Below are positions 21,727 through 34,599 of a stretch of 64,000 nt of DNA, in pieces. The stretch's first letter is position 1. Each line of letters begins with the position of its first letter. The notes beneath the pieces were generated by a model, which did no database searches, had not been told where the DNA came from, and worked only from the letters and a program-made list of their open reading frames with translations. A program made the translations under genes and the position numbers. The DNA comes from Kingdonia uniflora (lineage: Eukaryota > Streptophyta > Magnoliopsida > Ranunculales > Circaeasteraceae). The stretch covers positions 496,001-560,000 of the forward strand of contig JACGCM010000677.1 in assembly GCA_014058105.1 (NCBI GenBank), written 5' to 3'.

Positions 21727-21990
21727 TGTTATAAAACATGATGTGGATACATGTTTGTCATGCTTGATATGAGCTTATATATATATAAGTATGATGTGGA
21801 GCATGATGTGGCGCCACATGTTACACATGCGGATGACCAATGAATGACATGTCATGCTTCTAACTTTCTATATATAGCAGCATCCCATTGTAAGAAAAGA
21901 TCAAGAAATGAAAGAGCATCTCCTCTCTTATACTATCAAAGCCTGCTATTTACTTAATTCTTCTGCCTACTTGCTTCCTTTTAAGTAACA
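21727..21990 (+). repeat. 5' LTR of copia element
   Basis: 264 bp starting TGTTATAAAACATGATG and ending AAGTAACA. A TATATATATA stretch and a CTATATATAGCAGC TATA-like box near 21865-21885 would be the promoter. It is followed by a CACGTTACTAGCACGACAC priming region of the type seen in other plant copia elements. Confidence 0.8.
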
Positions 21991-22199
21991 CGTTACTAGC
22001 ACGACACTACCGAAACTCTTAGCAAAATAAATCTCAACAAGCACGACACTGTCGAAACTCAACCCAAAATTCTCAAGTGAAGCGCTCAATATCGAAATCA
22101 GTTCATCTTCTCTCCTATTTATTTTCTAATATATATTTGCTTTAATATATTATAACTAGAAATTATTTCTTATTATAGTATATGAAATGTCGAATCTCA

Positions 22200-23976
22200 C
22201 AAAGCTCGAGTTTGTTGCAATCGACTCATCTTGAAAGAATTATCTTTTATGGATTATGGATGCAGAAATCCATCTTGAAGCGAAAAATCTCGGTAATACA
22301 AGAAAGGTGGGAAATCAAGAATCCTTACAGGATCGTGCGAAAGCGCTAATATTCCTATGCCATCATTTTCACGAGAGTTTGAAATCAAAGTACCTCACGG
22401 TGAAAGACCTGTTGATCCTTTGGGATAATTTAAAGGAGAAGTACGGCCATTTGAAAATGGTCATTCTTCCTAAAGTTCGCCATGACTGGCTTAACGTACG
22501 ACTGCAAGATTTTTAATCTGTTACGAAGTACAACTCCGCTATGTTCAAAATAAGCTTGCAACTCTTACTATGCGGAGAGACAATTACTGAAGTAGATATG
22601 TTAGGGAAAACATTTTCTACATTTCACGCCTCGAATGTGCTTTTACAACAATAATATTAAGAGCGTCACTTTGCCAAGTATTCGGCATTGATATCATGTC
22701 TCATAGTTGCCGAACAAAATAATAAGCTTTTATTGAAAAATCATAAATCTCGTCTGACCGGTTCCACGCCAGTGCTTGAAGCACATACAAGTCCATTTTC
22801 CAGTGGTGGACATGGATATGGACGTAGCCGTAGATGTGGTCGCGACCGTGGACATGGTCATGGTTGTGGCTGTGGCCGTGGTCGTGGTCGAGGATAACAA
22901 AATCATGATGAATTTTATTGACCAAGATAATCAAGTTGGTATCACCAACCTTGATATATCAAACTTCTTCGTTGATCCAGAGATCAAGATTGATAATCTG
23001 TTTGATGGCGGCCATGACTACATCAATTAAAGTTTTATGTTTCATGTATCTTTCTGTTTATCTTTTTGTAAATCTTTATTTTGGTAAGTATTGTTATGTA
23101 TATATACTATGTTGTTTACATTTAATTTGTTTAATATATAAGCTTAAATGACTCATTCCAACTCAAGATGTATGGTAAATATGTGTGCCTAGCTAATAGT
23201 GTAACAACGCATACGATCCTTCGAGATAAAAGTATTTTTCCACCTTGACATTATTTGTAGCCAAAGTTAATACTATTTATGGCATATCCGATCTTATTGA
23301 AGTCTCTGGTAGAGCTAATCTCATATTGCTAGGTGGTACAAAAATCTATGTTGACGACACTTTATACTCAACAAGATCGATGAGACATCTATTATGTTTT
23401 AAAGATATACATCGTAATGAATATCATATTGAGACCATATTAGAAGATAATATACAGTATCTCTATATTACTTCATTTGTCTCAAACCATAAGTATATTT
23501 TAGAAAAGCTTCTAGCTCTTTCTTCTGGATTATATTATACCACAATAAGAATGATTAAACCATATGCTACAAGGAGCCAAAAATTTAATGATCCATAATA
23601 TTTCATACTTTGGCATGACCGTCTAGGTAATCCTAGATCTACCTTGATGCATAGAATTATTGAAAATTCGTATGAACATTATTTGGAGAACCGGAAGATT
23701 ATCCTTTTAAATGATTATGCTTGTACAACTTGTTCCCAAGGCAAGTTAATTTTGAGACCATCCCCATCTAAAATCGTTGTAGAATTTCTAAAGTTCTTAC
23801 AACGAATTCAAGAGGATATTTGTAGACCTATTCACTCTCAGTGTGGACCATTTAAATACTTTATGGTCATAATTGATGTACCCATGAGGTGGTCACATGT
23901 ATGTCTCTTATCTATGAGAAACATTATTTTTGCGCATCTCCTGCCCAAATCATTAGATTACAAGAAAATTTTCTAG
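22200..23976 (+). pseudogene. copia gag and integrase N-terminal remnants
   Basis: Gag begins near 22186 with a UBN2-type segment (22256-22516, containing DLLILWDNLKEKYG). A Gly/Arg/His/Asp repeat region follows (about 22800-22900), replacing the usual RNA-binding linker. The protease area is eroded. GAG-pre-integrase and the integrase start are at 23607-23976, with CGPFKYFMVIIDVPMRWSH carrying the expected catalytic Asp. Frames shift several times. Confidence 0.75.
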
Positions 23977-24028
23977 AATATCCAATTAAATCTATTAGGT
24001 TGGATGGTGCCGGTGAATTACATCAAAA

Positions 24029-26680
24029 ATGTTTGATGATTATTGTAGGTCAATTGCAATTGGAATTGACATTGAGTATCATGTTGTTCATGTCCATACC
24101 CAAAATGGGTTAGCTGAGTCATTTATTAAACGCCTTCAACTAATAGTGCAACCCATGCTTATGAGGACAAAATTACCAGTATCCGCGTGGGGACATACCA
24201 TTTTACATGCTGCAGTATTGGTCCGGCTTTGCCCTACGGCCTATTACAAGTATTCACATTTACAACTTGTTCTTTGCCACCAACCCAATATCTCACATCT
24301 ACGTATTTTTGGGTGTGCAATATATGTTCCAATTGCACTGCCACAACGTACCAAAATGGGATCTCAACGTAGATTGGGAATTTATATATATTTGTTTTGG
24401 CTAACCATCTATTATACGGTATCTGGAACCAGTAACAGGTGATACTTTTACTGCACGTTTTGTGGATTATCATTTTGATGAGACAATCTTCCCACCATTA
24501 GGGGGAGGAATTAAACCTATTGAACGACGTGAATTTTGCTGGAATGTAAAAAATATGTCTCATTTCAATATACAAACCAATCAATATGAAACTGAAGTAC
24601 AAAGGATCACTCGTCTTCAGAAAGTTACTTATCAAATGGCTGATGTATTTACAGATATAACACGAGTGACCAGATCACATATACCAACTATAAACGTACC
24701 AACAAAGATTGATGTCCCAGATGGACAACTGTTAAATGTGATAGCAAATGAATCATCTAAAGTACGTTTGAAACGTGAACGATCAATTGGTTCGAAAGAT
24801 TTAGTTCCTCGAAAAAGGAAATATAAAAGGCAAATTAATCCTACGGATAGTAGTACTTTAGAAAAGGTTGCAAAGGGAAAGATCCTTATTAAAAGCTCTC
24901 TTGAAGAAGCTATAAAAGGATCCACAATTCTTGACCAAATAAACTCTGACGAGGATGGAACCCTCAGAGATGATCATACCTCTAATGAGGTACATGTACC
25001 TGTAAATGAAGGGATCTCTACAAATTATGCATGGTCAAAGAAATTGTGAAATCACAACAAAATAATTGTCAACAATATATTTGTATTGTAGTAGCTACTA
25101 AAATCATGACTAATGATATTGAACCACACAGTCTTGATAAATGTCAAAAGCGACATAATTTGCCAAAATGAAAATAAACAATACAAGCAGAATTAGATTC
25201 ACTTGCAAAATGCAACGTATTTGGACATGTGGTCCTAACACCCAAAGATGTATACCGTGTTGGTTACAAATGGGTATTTGCGCGAAAACACAATGATAAA
25301 AATGAGATCCTTCGCTATAAAGCACGACTCGTGGTACAAGGTTTTTAGCAGAGACCTGAGATTGATTATGAAGAAACATATTCCCCTGTAATGGATGTAA
25401 TTACATTTCGATATCTCATTAGTCTGATAGTCTCAAAATGACTTGACATGCATCTTATGGACGTGGTTACTGCATATTTATATAGAATGTTATATATAAA
25501 AATATATATAAAAGTCCCAGATGGACTCCAATTTCCCACAACAAAACCACATGACATGTACTAAATTAAGCTTAAACATGTTTATATGGATTGAAACAAT
25601 CCGACCGGATGTGGTTCAATCAACTTAATGAGTACTTGATTAAATAAGGATATATCAATAATCCCATTTGCCCATGCGTATTCATTAAGAGAAGAGAATA
25701 TAGATTTGCAATCATTGCAGTGTATATCGATGATAACAATCTAATTAGAATTTCTAGATAACTTGCAAAAGCTATAGAATATTTAAAGAAAGAGTTTGAG
25801 ATAAAAAATCTCGGAAAAACTAAATATTGCCTCGATTTATAGATTAAACATAGTTCGAATGTAATTCTTATCCATCAAGCTGCATATACTGAAAAAGTGT
25901 TAAACCGCTTTAACATGGACACATGTTATCCGTTAAGTTCTCCAATGGTGGTCAGATCCCTTAACCCAAGAAAGATCCATTATGCCTTATAGAGGATAAT
26001 GAAATACTTCTTAAATCTGAAGTACCATATCTAAGTGTTATTGGTGCCTTATTATACTTACCTCAATGCACTAGACTTGATATTGTATTTTCAGTTAATC
26101 TATTAGCCAGGTTAGCTTAGTATATACTCGACGACATTAGAATGGCATCAAACACATTTTGCGTTATCTTCGCGGAGCAACTGATATGGGTTTATTCTAC
26201 TCAAATGAATCACTAAAAGTTGGTCAATTAAAGGGATATACAAACGCTGGATACCTCTATGATCCATACAAAACTTACTCACAAATAGGATATGTAATCT
26301 CATGTGGAGACACCGCAATTTCCAAGAGATCTACAAAGCAAACCTTGATAGCTACTTCCTCCAATTATTCAGAGATATTTGCACTTCATGAAGAAAGTCG
26401 TGAATGTGTTTGGTTAATTTTTGTGGTACATCATATCCGTAGTACGTATAGATTACCTTCTGTTACAAGCCTCCTGACGGTTATATGTGAAGACAGTGCC
26501 GCTTGCATTGTACAAATAAAAGAATGATACATCAAGGGTGGCAGAACCAAACACCTCCCACCTAAGCTCTTTTTATACATACATGAGCTAGAGAAAAGTC
26601 ATGATATCGAAGTTCGACAGATACGCTCAAGTGAAAATCTAGTTGATCTATTTACAAAAGCTCTACCAACGTCAGTATTT
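24029..26680 (+). pseudogene. copia integrase C-terminus, RT and RNase H remnants
   Basis: Integrase core end (NGLAESFIKRLQL, near 24105-24143) and FGCAIYVPIA lie in 24029-24442. The linker 24462-25049 is rich in Lys/Asp/Thr. RT pieces run from about 25190 with GYKWVFARKH, then a VYIDDN catalytic box near 25720-25740 where YVDD is usual; stops occur throughout. RNase H is at 26159-26680 (ATDMGLFYSN, then a TKALPTSVF-like end). Confidence 0.85.
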
Positions 26681-26986
26681 TAAAAGAAACTAGTATGCAA
26701 CATCGGCATGAGACGAATATGCAACTGATCTAGTTGACATCAGGGGGAGAATGTTTCTAGGGGGAGTATTCTTACTATCGCATTACAGGATAATAAGCGT
26801 ACTGCACTCTTTTTCTTTCGCCAATGTTTTATCCCACTGGGATTTCCTGGTAAGGTTTTAACTAGACAGTATTGGCCCATCCATACCAGTCCTGGTATTC
26901 AATTTTTCTTTTGCCAAAGTTTTTTCCCACTGGGTTTTCCTTGCAATTTTTTTTATTGAGATACATATTGGACATCCAAGGGGGAG

Positions 26987-27209
26987 TGGTGTAAAGCATG
27001 ACGTGAATACATGTTTGTCATGCTTGATATGAGGTTAAAGTATGATGTGGAGTTTAAAGTATGTGGATGACCAATTAATGACATGTCATGCTTCAAAATA
27101 TCTATATATAGGGAGCATCCCATTGTAAGAAAAGATCAGAGAAATGAAATAATACCTCCTCTCTTGTACTATCAAAGCCTGTTATTTACTTGCTTACTTT
27201 TATGTAACA
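26987..27209 (+). repeat. 3' LTR of copia element
   Basis: 223 bp starting TGGTGTAAAGCATGACG directly after the polypurine tract and ending ATGTAACA. It is shorter than the 5' LTR because a block around 21790-21830 is reduced. Confidence 0.85.
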
Positions 27210-27549
27210 ATGTCACACTTAGAGCATCTCCAGCAGTGTTTGGATTTGGGTTTGGTTTGTCAACTCAAACCCAAACCCACAGTTTTAGTCTCCCAACAGC
27301 TCTATTTTGGGTTTGGGTTTGCCAGCTGGACGTGTCAGAACTCAATCGAGTTTGAGGAGCTCAAACTAAAAAAAAAAAGTTTGGTGGTGTTCTTTTTACC
27401 GCCCCGATTTTCTAGGCGATAAACAGAACACCGCGCGGTAAAAGCAACACCTCCAAACTCAATTATTTTTCCCTGAGCGCTCCCTGGCTACCTCTTTTCT
27501 CCCAAACCCAATTGTAGAGCATAGAGGAGAATCTCTACGCTCTCCCCAA

Positions 27550-28860
27550 ATGGCAAACTCCTGTACCAGCAGTATCCACACCGTCAGCACCATTATCTCA
27601 ACACCCATCATCACAATTTACTCTATACCTCTACCACAACCAATCTCAATTCCAATCACAGACCATACCTCCGTTTACCATGTCGCAAGGGGATACCTTT
27701 GGAGGACAGTATCAAAATCTATTTGTACTCTCTCAACCGCAACCTCAAGTATTTTGCTCGTACTATCAACCTTATCTGCTCACTCAACCTCAAGATTTTT
27801 AACCTCCAAATTACTTTCAGAATTACATATGGAATGGTGAATCTACTCAGCACAATCAAAGTAACGTAAATGCGTCAATACCTGTTGAAGCGGCGGCGCC
27901 CGAGAAAGAAAAAAAGAAGAAGGAAGAAGGAAGAAGGAAAATAGCACCCGCAAAACAAAGACAGTGCTTGTAAGTGCCAGAAGATGCTTAGTTTTTGGAC
28001 GAGACGGATAATGCTAGACTGCATTGGATGGATGCAGACTTCACGTGTCTCGCAAGGGTATGGGTAGCTGCTTTTATCCAGATAGTGGGCCGCACAAAGG
28101 GTTTTACTTTCTATCAAAAGGTCAACATTGCCTTTAACAGAGACCCTGAGTGCCCTACACGATGATCAAGTGGGTCAACCAAAGCTCAGTGGTATCCCCT
28201 TAATACACAATGTGTGGCATAAAAGGGGATAATTGCTAAAGTACAATTTTGGCAAAACAGCGGGAAAACCGAAGAAGATCGGGTACGTTCTAATTTCTTT
28301 TAACTCAATTTCGTTTATTTTCTTGGATATACACGTTATTTATTTACATTTGGTAATTTTGCAAATTGTAGGAAAACGATGCTCACAAGATCTATCAAGG
28401 TATGAATGGCGGCGATGACTTCAAACACCGTGAAGCGTATAAGATTTTGGCGCGAAAACCGCGATGGGCTAACCTAAGGGATGATGGGTTGAACCATGCA
28501 GGGAATGTACCAAGAAATGTAGCCCGGAGAACATCGAATAATTCTTCTCTGGGGAACTCGGTCGGATCAAATAATCTATCGGAAGACACTGACGACCCAC
28601 CTACATCTCAATCCGCGGACAAAAATTCTGAATTAGATGGTTCGTTGTGTTGTATGAGGGTAGAAGTAGGCCCATCGGCCAAAAACTTTTTAGAAAGAAC
28701 TTTACCACACAAAAGGCCTTAGATGGTGTTGTTGCATCTGGTAGCGATATCCAAACAATACTAGATGAACTACGGTTGGAGAAGGGACAAACGAAAGGCC
28801 TGAGTATCTTTCTGGATATCAGTTACAATACTATCTGCAAAGGCAAGCTGAGGTCATGAA
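27550..28860 (+). pseudogene. Harbinger ORF1, Myb/SANT-like with NAM-associated C-terminus
   Basis: Plus-strand pieces form the accessory ORF of PIF/Harbinger transposons. They are a Gln/Asn-rich N-terminus (27550-27885, frame shifted), a Myb/SANT-like segment near 27995-28160 (LHWMDADFTC, then FYQKVNIAFNRDP), an intron-like gap, and a C-terminal part with FKHREAYKILARKPRW near 28415-28465 followed by a Ser/Asn-rich tail. ORF1 normally binds DNA and escorts the transposase. It is tail-to-tail with the transposase. Stops near 28160 and 28230 show decay. Confidence 0.7.
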
Positions 28861-29169
28861 ACGTCTGGCCAAGAGGGGCGGATCAGATACTTGAAGTGGT
28901 GATGAAATGTAATTTAACTTTTCTGTATATAAAAGTTTTATTTCCAAGAATGTAGTTTACCTTCCAATAATATAATCGTTTGAATAATGTACTTTTCTAT
29001 TGAAGAATGTGTTCCTGTTTTCAAAATGTTTATTTCCAAGAATATTGTGTTAAAACAAATACAAGATTAATGCAATATTTGTTTATTGTTTAATAAACTT
29101 GTACGACAAGAAGCATTAAATTACATCAAGAACACTAAGATAATACAAGAAATTGAGTACTAGGTTTGA

Positions 29170-30491
29170 AGATTTCCTTTCACGGCCTACAAATGCTCGA
29201 TTAGATCATCCTTTAGATCAAAGTGTAGTTCTCGACTTCGAATGTGGTTCATTTTTTATATAAAAAATTCTATTGTTCCGCGTTTGCGTATAATATTGAA
29301 CCGTTCACCTTCGATAGTTGAGGGATCGACTGGATTGTAGTCTGAGTATGATGGGAATGAACCTCGTTCCTCTTCGACTATCATATTGTGCATTATCACG
29401 CACGCCTACATGACATTGTTCAAAACTTCAGGTTTCCACAATTTAACCACATTTTTTTACAATATTGAACCGTGATTGTAAAATCTTAAACGCCGTTATA
29501 CGTCTTTTTGGCAACTTTCTTGTTGTTGAGCAAATAATTTTTCTTTCACTGTAACCGGATTGGATATGGTTTGGGCAAGTTTTCCCCATTTGGGGTATAT
29601 GCCATCCGTTAGGTAACACCTCATACAATGGACAAGTGTTCCCCATTATATAATTGTAAGGCGGAGCGATACCATCGGCCAAGTCGGTAAAAAGATGTGA
29701 TTGTTATAAGATATTGATATCATTATTAGACCCTGGTAACCCAAAAATGTATGCCAAATCCAAAGATCGTGTGAAGCTACCACTTCAAGAATCAGGGTCG
29801 CATTGGGGTAATGACCAGTAAATTGACCGTACCAAGCTATGGGACAATTTTGTACATATCCAATGCATACAATCAAGGCTTCCTAACATGTCGAGAAATC
29901 ACCGTGACTCTTCGATTGTTTTTAACCTTTCGACGTCGGCCGCGTTTGGTGCTCAAAAATATTCCTCGCCAAAAATTTGCATAATCGCAACACAAAACCT
30001 TTTCAAACTTAACAAGGTTGTTCTTTCTCCTATTCGTATATACTCGTCAAAAAGATCTACCGCAACACCGTAGCTTAGGAAACATAGTGCCGCGACTACC
30101 TTTTGGTACGGTGATAACCCTATAGTACCAGCGTTATTAGGTTTTTGGACAAAATAATGATCATGTACAACGACTACATCGAATATATGCATAAACATGT
30201 TTCTACTCATACGAAAACATCGCCAAAATTTATCTGGCTCATATGTGCACCCCGGCTTGAAGTAGTCCCGTATAATGATGTAATACCCCAATGGGTGATC
30301 TCGCTTCTTTCTCTTATCCTTACGGCCCATGACACACCTGCCGTGACTCGAAGTTGTATCATGTACTACTAGGTTTATTGCATTTTGGTACAGAACGTAA
30401 ATTACCACCGCACAATCAAACATAAGATTATCAGAGGAGGACGACAATACATGTAGAGGATCATCAATGGATGAATAGGACGATGAAGAAG
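29170..30491 (-). pseudogene. PIF/Harbinger DDE transposase (region A)
   Basis: The N-terminal half is open (29953-30491 within a longer frame): DYFKPGCTYEPDKFWRCFRM, GLSPYQKVVAALCFLSYG and LFDEYIRIGERTTLLSLKRF are typical of ALP1/PIF transposases. A frame change follows, then YGQFTGHYPNATLILEVVAS and HDLWIWHTF near 29740-29840, and the C-terminus LADGIAPPYN near 29660 with an ACVIMHNMIVEEE-like block near 29375-29410. The last catalytic Glu block (normally KDVERAFG) is eroded. Inactive, but clearly the element's transposase. Confidence 0.82.
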
Positions 30492-30789
30492 ACATTTGAG
30501 GCTGTAGAGTTGAGAGAAGGATGTTAATGGTAAAGGGGGAACAACTTTCTTCAGAAGAGAGAAGTGTAAAAGGGGTAAGAAGAAGAAGTAGCTGTTGGAA
30601 ATTAGTAGAGGCGGCGGTAAAAAGAACACTGCGCGGTAAAAGGAATACCACGTGGTGTTCTTTTTACCGACGCCTCCACTGATTTCTAACAATGGCTACT
30701 TCCTCTGGTGGGTCCTTCACAATAGTTACTTTTTGCTTTATATATATATTAGTTGGAGATGCTCTAACAACAGGTCATCTACTTGAACT

Positions 30790-31290
30790 CAACAATGCCG
30801 AGTTTTTCAGCTATAACACAGGATTCTTCGGTGGTATTTGGCTGGAATGAAGATTATCCCCTGGCCATATTCTGACAGTATTTTGTTGATAATCTACCTC
30901 TCCGACAACTCAACTTCAATCAGTTATGGAATAAAGTTCATGTCAAATTTAGGGAGCATGCAAAACTTCAATACCCTCCTGGAGATTTATACAACAGGTG
31001 GAATGTTCTTAAGGCTAAATGTGATGAGTTTCATGAGATACAGAGGAGTATTGATAGACGGGTCAGAGATGTTCCACTAGCCTATATTCTTTGCGAAGCC
31101 AAAGGTGAATGGTATGATAAATACAACCAGTCGTTTCCGTTTGAAACTCCATATGATATTTTTTTACCGGAACTACATCCCGCCTAATGAGTTTCCAGCA
31201 AATTACCAACTTTTTAACAATGGACGGGATCCACTCCCCCTTACTGAATGGTCTTGGTTTAATCCCTACATCAGTCGTGAACGATGAATT
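30790..31290 (+). pseudogene. Myb/SANT-like ORF remnant
   Basis: A plus-strand frame reads through about 120 codons with one TGA near 30890. It contains FNQLWNKVHVKFREHAKLQY, DLYNRWNVLKAKCDEFHEI and GEWYDKYNQSFPFE. The spacing of Trp residues resembles Myb/SANT-like domains (PF12776 type) of L10-interacting MYB-like and transposon ORF1 proteins. It lies between the first right-end candidate and the PMD gene. It could be a second element's ORF1. This is a judgement from pattern, not a database match. Confidence 0.4.
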
Positions 31291-31519
31291 AAGTGTAATT
31301 GTATCGGTTTTGAGTTTCATTTCGTGCGTAAAACTACTATTTTAAGAATTGTAATTGCATTTCTATTTAAATTCAAGACTCAAAATAAATTGATTAATAT
31401 TGATTTATATATAAAAAATAGGACATCAGGTCGTACAAGTAGTTATATGGAGAAACAAAATTCTACAATAGAAATTGTTCAACACTAATGTTTATAATAA
31501 AATATTACGTCTACAAAAA

Positions 31520-33440
31520 CATCAAATACACATCTACTGAGACGGACCAGTATCATCTCCAGTACCTGGCCCCCTGCGGCTACTATCGGCTCCCCTGGTT
31601 CGCGAACTAGGTCCACGGGTCCCCTGCCTTGTCCTCACGCCACCTCAAGGTGGTAGCGACACCACCCGTACCTTACGCCCCCTCCTCAGATGTAGGTTCT
31701 GAACAGGATAAAAAAAATTATTTAGATTTTGACAAAATAAATATGACATTAAAAAAAAAAAAACATAAATAAATTACTCACATGTGAATATAGCTTATCA
31801 TCTATATTGTCTATGTACCTGTAGGCAGTAACAAGCCCATCAATTAACTTCTGGATCATCTGGGTGTCCCACGCAGACTCTGCAAGGCAAAGTCGCCGCA
31901 TACCATGAGTCAGGTGCCACAGCTCATCTGCGTCGTAGGAGGAAGACATGGGTGGCGGGTCTCTCAAGCGGTGGATGGGGAACATCTCATGCCTCCCTGT
32001 CCACTCCATGTACCACCCCAGGTCTGACCCCTCCTCCTCGTCAGGCAAACTAAAATATTGGGACAAGCTATGAATCGCTGCTAACCTAACCACCACGGGT
32101 GTAATACCAGCCCAGAGTGTAGTGGGTCCGAACAGATCTATATTCCCCATCCTTTGGGAATCTTTTAACAGGTAGCCTACCTCATAAGTTTGGTTAACAT
32201 AGTATGAGGTGTAAGTCTCTCGCTCCTCCCCCATTACAAACTGGTCACAGTCAACGAAGCCGGCCTGTCTCATCGCCTGTAAATCCGCTGGACAAAGATG
32301 TGGTGACATGTTAAGCGGAGGATCCAAAGGAATACCCGCAGTGCCAGTCAACTGCCTCCAACATTTATCCCCCAACAAATACTCGCAGTTTCTATTTGGG
32401 ACTTGAAGTGACATCCTCTTACGGGACATGAGCAATGCATTCCGTACGTCATCTAAACTAGACAACGCAGAATCTAACTAAGGTCGCCAGTTGATCATCT
32501 CAATAGTTCGGTGGTCAATGTGGTATCTGCCTAGAATAAACAAATTGGCTACCAGGTCATTTGTTTTCTTCCTGTTCCCCCTCTCCCATGCTTTAAGGCG
32601 CGGATAGGACGAGAACTTAACATCTTCCTTGACAATAGGGTGGCCAACCCCACAATACTCGTAGAACCAATACTATATTTTGGAACAACATAAAAATAAT
32701 TAAAAATTATATTTAAGACGCTTATTAAAAGATATTTGATTTGTAGCTTATAAGGAAAAAATGTTAGTGCACCTCAAGAAGTTGGGAAAATCCAGTGATG
32801 GCACCCCCGGTCGTGACTGCGGTATCCAAACCATGGTACAGGAAAGCAAGAATAGCAAAACCCCAATCATATTCGGCAGCTTTGTCCAAATCGGCCACGA
32901 CCGCGAGATATCCAAGCGAGATGGTGTTATTGGCCGTTTGGAACCACAAATGTCCCATCATGAAGATGATAAAAGCACGAATAATGGTAATATCATCATC
33001 CCGATCATCTGTGATGGTCAAGTACATCCTCAAATGTGAAATGCTGACGTTCTCAGTCTTTATATTGCTAGATTCAATACGGGGGAGCAATTGCCTCGTA
33101 TTGGATAAAATAATCCATGCGTCGTCATACGGCACCTTTGTCGGATATCGGCCGATTGACAATAATGTCAGCATATGAAAATCCAATGGAGTGACCCCTA
33201 TCTTCCGTACACGGGAATAGAAAAGTGTGTGTTGTCGGCCACTAACACTTTATTAGCGCCTGAATTAGCCGATTATCGGAATTACCCAAGCATATATCCA
33301 TAAAGTTACCGAATATCTTCACCACAACATCCCTAATTATCGGAATTGTGGAAATCTCCTTCCAAACTTTGATCACTGTAGTGAATGTGCCGTGTGGACG
33401 CATCGAATCCCGATTATATTCATTGGAGCATTTTGTCAAA
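31520..33440 (-). pseudogene. Plant mobile domain (PMD) gene, copy 1
   Basis: Minus-strand pieces in order: 33242-33439 (FMDICLGNSDNRLIQAL), 32764-33186 (PMD core: IIRAFIIFMMGHLWF, LGYLAVVADLDKAAEYDWGF, LAFLYHGLD) and 31749-32465 (C-terminal half with LLGDKCWRQL and DLGWYMEWTGRHEM). A gap between pieces suggests introns or decay. The PMD (PF10536) occurs in the Arabidopsis proteins MAIN and MAIL1 and in transposon-borne proteins annotated as protein phosphatase 7 long form homologue. The copy lies between Harbinger-like ends and is more likely transposon-borne than a host gene. Function is unknown. Confidence 0.75.
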
Positions 33441-34599
33441 CACTTGATTTACAGAAATAACAAATTCACAATTAAACAAAAACTTGTCGTAAGTTCCTTG
33501 CCAATGTAATAAATATGACTGACGTCGTCTGGGAGAGTAATAAACCTGGTTGGGTAGTTTTCTTTGGGTGGGTGTGGTATAGTTTACGTTTATTGTACAT
33601 CTTCAAATTCTACTCTTTTTTTCTTCCTTTCGGACCTTGACCTAGTTACGGCTTGCTCTGGATCTCTTGTCACTCTAAACCCAAGTAATGTACTGGGGTG
33701 TGGGTCTCCCTCTGGCATCTCCATTTGATTTTTAAAGGAATTAAATTTTTTTACCTTCGAATTAAAAGAGATGAGGAAGTAAAATATAAGAATGAGTCGA
33801 GTTGGAATGTAGAAATCAAAACAGTTGAAGCGGCGGTAAAATGATTACCGCGCTGCTGGGAGAGGCTAGGTGTGGGTTAGGATTTTTGTGTCCCAAACTT
33901 TATGCTGGAATTGCTCTTATAAGAGCATCCACAACAGCTAGGTACACCTTGACGTGGCAGGGTAAATTTCAAATCGACCCCAAATGGTTGCCAACAGCTA
34001 GGTGAATCGGTGGCGTAGCAAAAAAAATCTACCCTGGGGTAGATTTGAGGTAAATTCATGTCGCGCAGTTCAGAAAGGCATGTAGTCAATGTGCGCAGTT
34101 CAGAAGGGCGCGTAGTCAATGAGCGTTTAAGATTATAACATGTGGACTCAATCCAGTGGCGCCCATTGCGTGCACATCAGAACTACGCGTAGACACAACG
34201 TACACGATTAAAACACGTGGACGGCTAAGATTGAAAGAATTTGAAACGGCTAGTTTTGCCACACGGTTCAGAAGTGCACGGCAAAAGCCTGCATGAAAAA
34301 TATGTTGGCTCCCCCTTATTTCAACTTGGTTTTTCCCTGATCAAACTTCTTGAACAAGATGCTCAACGGCTATAAACGACTAGTTTTTTCTCTATTTATA
34401 AACCTCATTCATCTTCTACTCTCTTACTCTTCTACAATCAACTCATTCATCTTATATCTCAAAACTTAACTTTTTTCATTTATTATCAATTTTGCCGAAT
34501 CATGTGTGACGAAATCATTGCTGACCTACTCAAGCATGACACGTCACTCTCATCTTGGGAGTTATCGTCTTCATCATCATCCGGTGACGAAGAACTATT

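Larger units (their letters stand above)
21727..27209 (+). mobile_element. Ty1/copia retrotransposon with both LTRs, heavily decayed
   Basis: LTRs at 21727-21990 and 26987-27209 share the segments around GTTTGTCATGCTTGATATGAG and GCATCCCATTGTAAGAAAAG. The flanks are ATGTT (21722-21726) and ATGTC (27210-27214), a duplication with one change. A polypurine tract (CCAAGGGGGAG) precedes the 3' LTR, and further GGGGGAG runs lie near 26743 and 26760. The order is gag, protease, integrase, RT, RNase H on the plus strand. Many stops are present, more than in the 10436-15924 element, so it is older. It inserted upstream of the PPR gene. Confidence 0.9.
27219..33919. mobile_element. PIF/Harbinger-type region A, with a PMD gene
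   Basis: Left end TTAGAGCATCTCCAGCAG at 27219. Two right ends are possible. One is TTGGAGATGCTCTAA at 30753-30767, giving a 3.5-kb element with ORF1 and transposase. The other is TGCTGGAATTGCTCTTA at 33903-33919, giving 6.7 kb that also contains a Myb/SANT-like piece and a PMD gene. The longer pairing has matching TTA flanks (27219-27221 and 33917-33919), while the shorter has TTA versus TAA. Subterminal GCGGTAAAA and GTTCTTTTTACCG motifs occur near all three ends, so all belong to related families. Nesting cannot be excluded. Confidence 0.7.

Noticed and set aside
22776..23030. Asp/Val/Met-rich frame within the copia gag region
   Set aside because: Shadow frame of the Gly/Arg/His repeat in the decayed gag.
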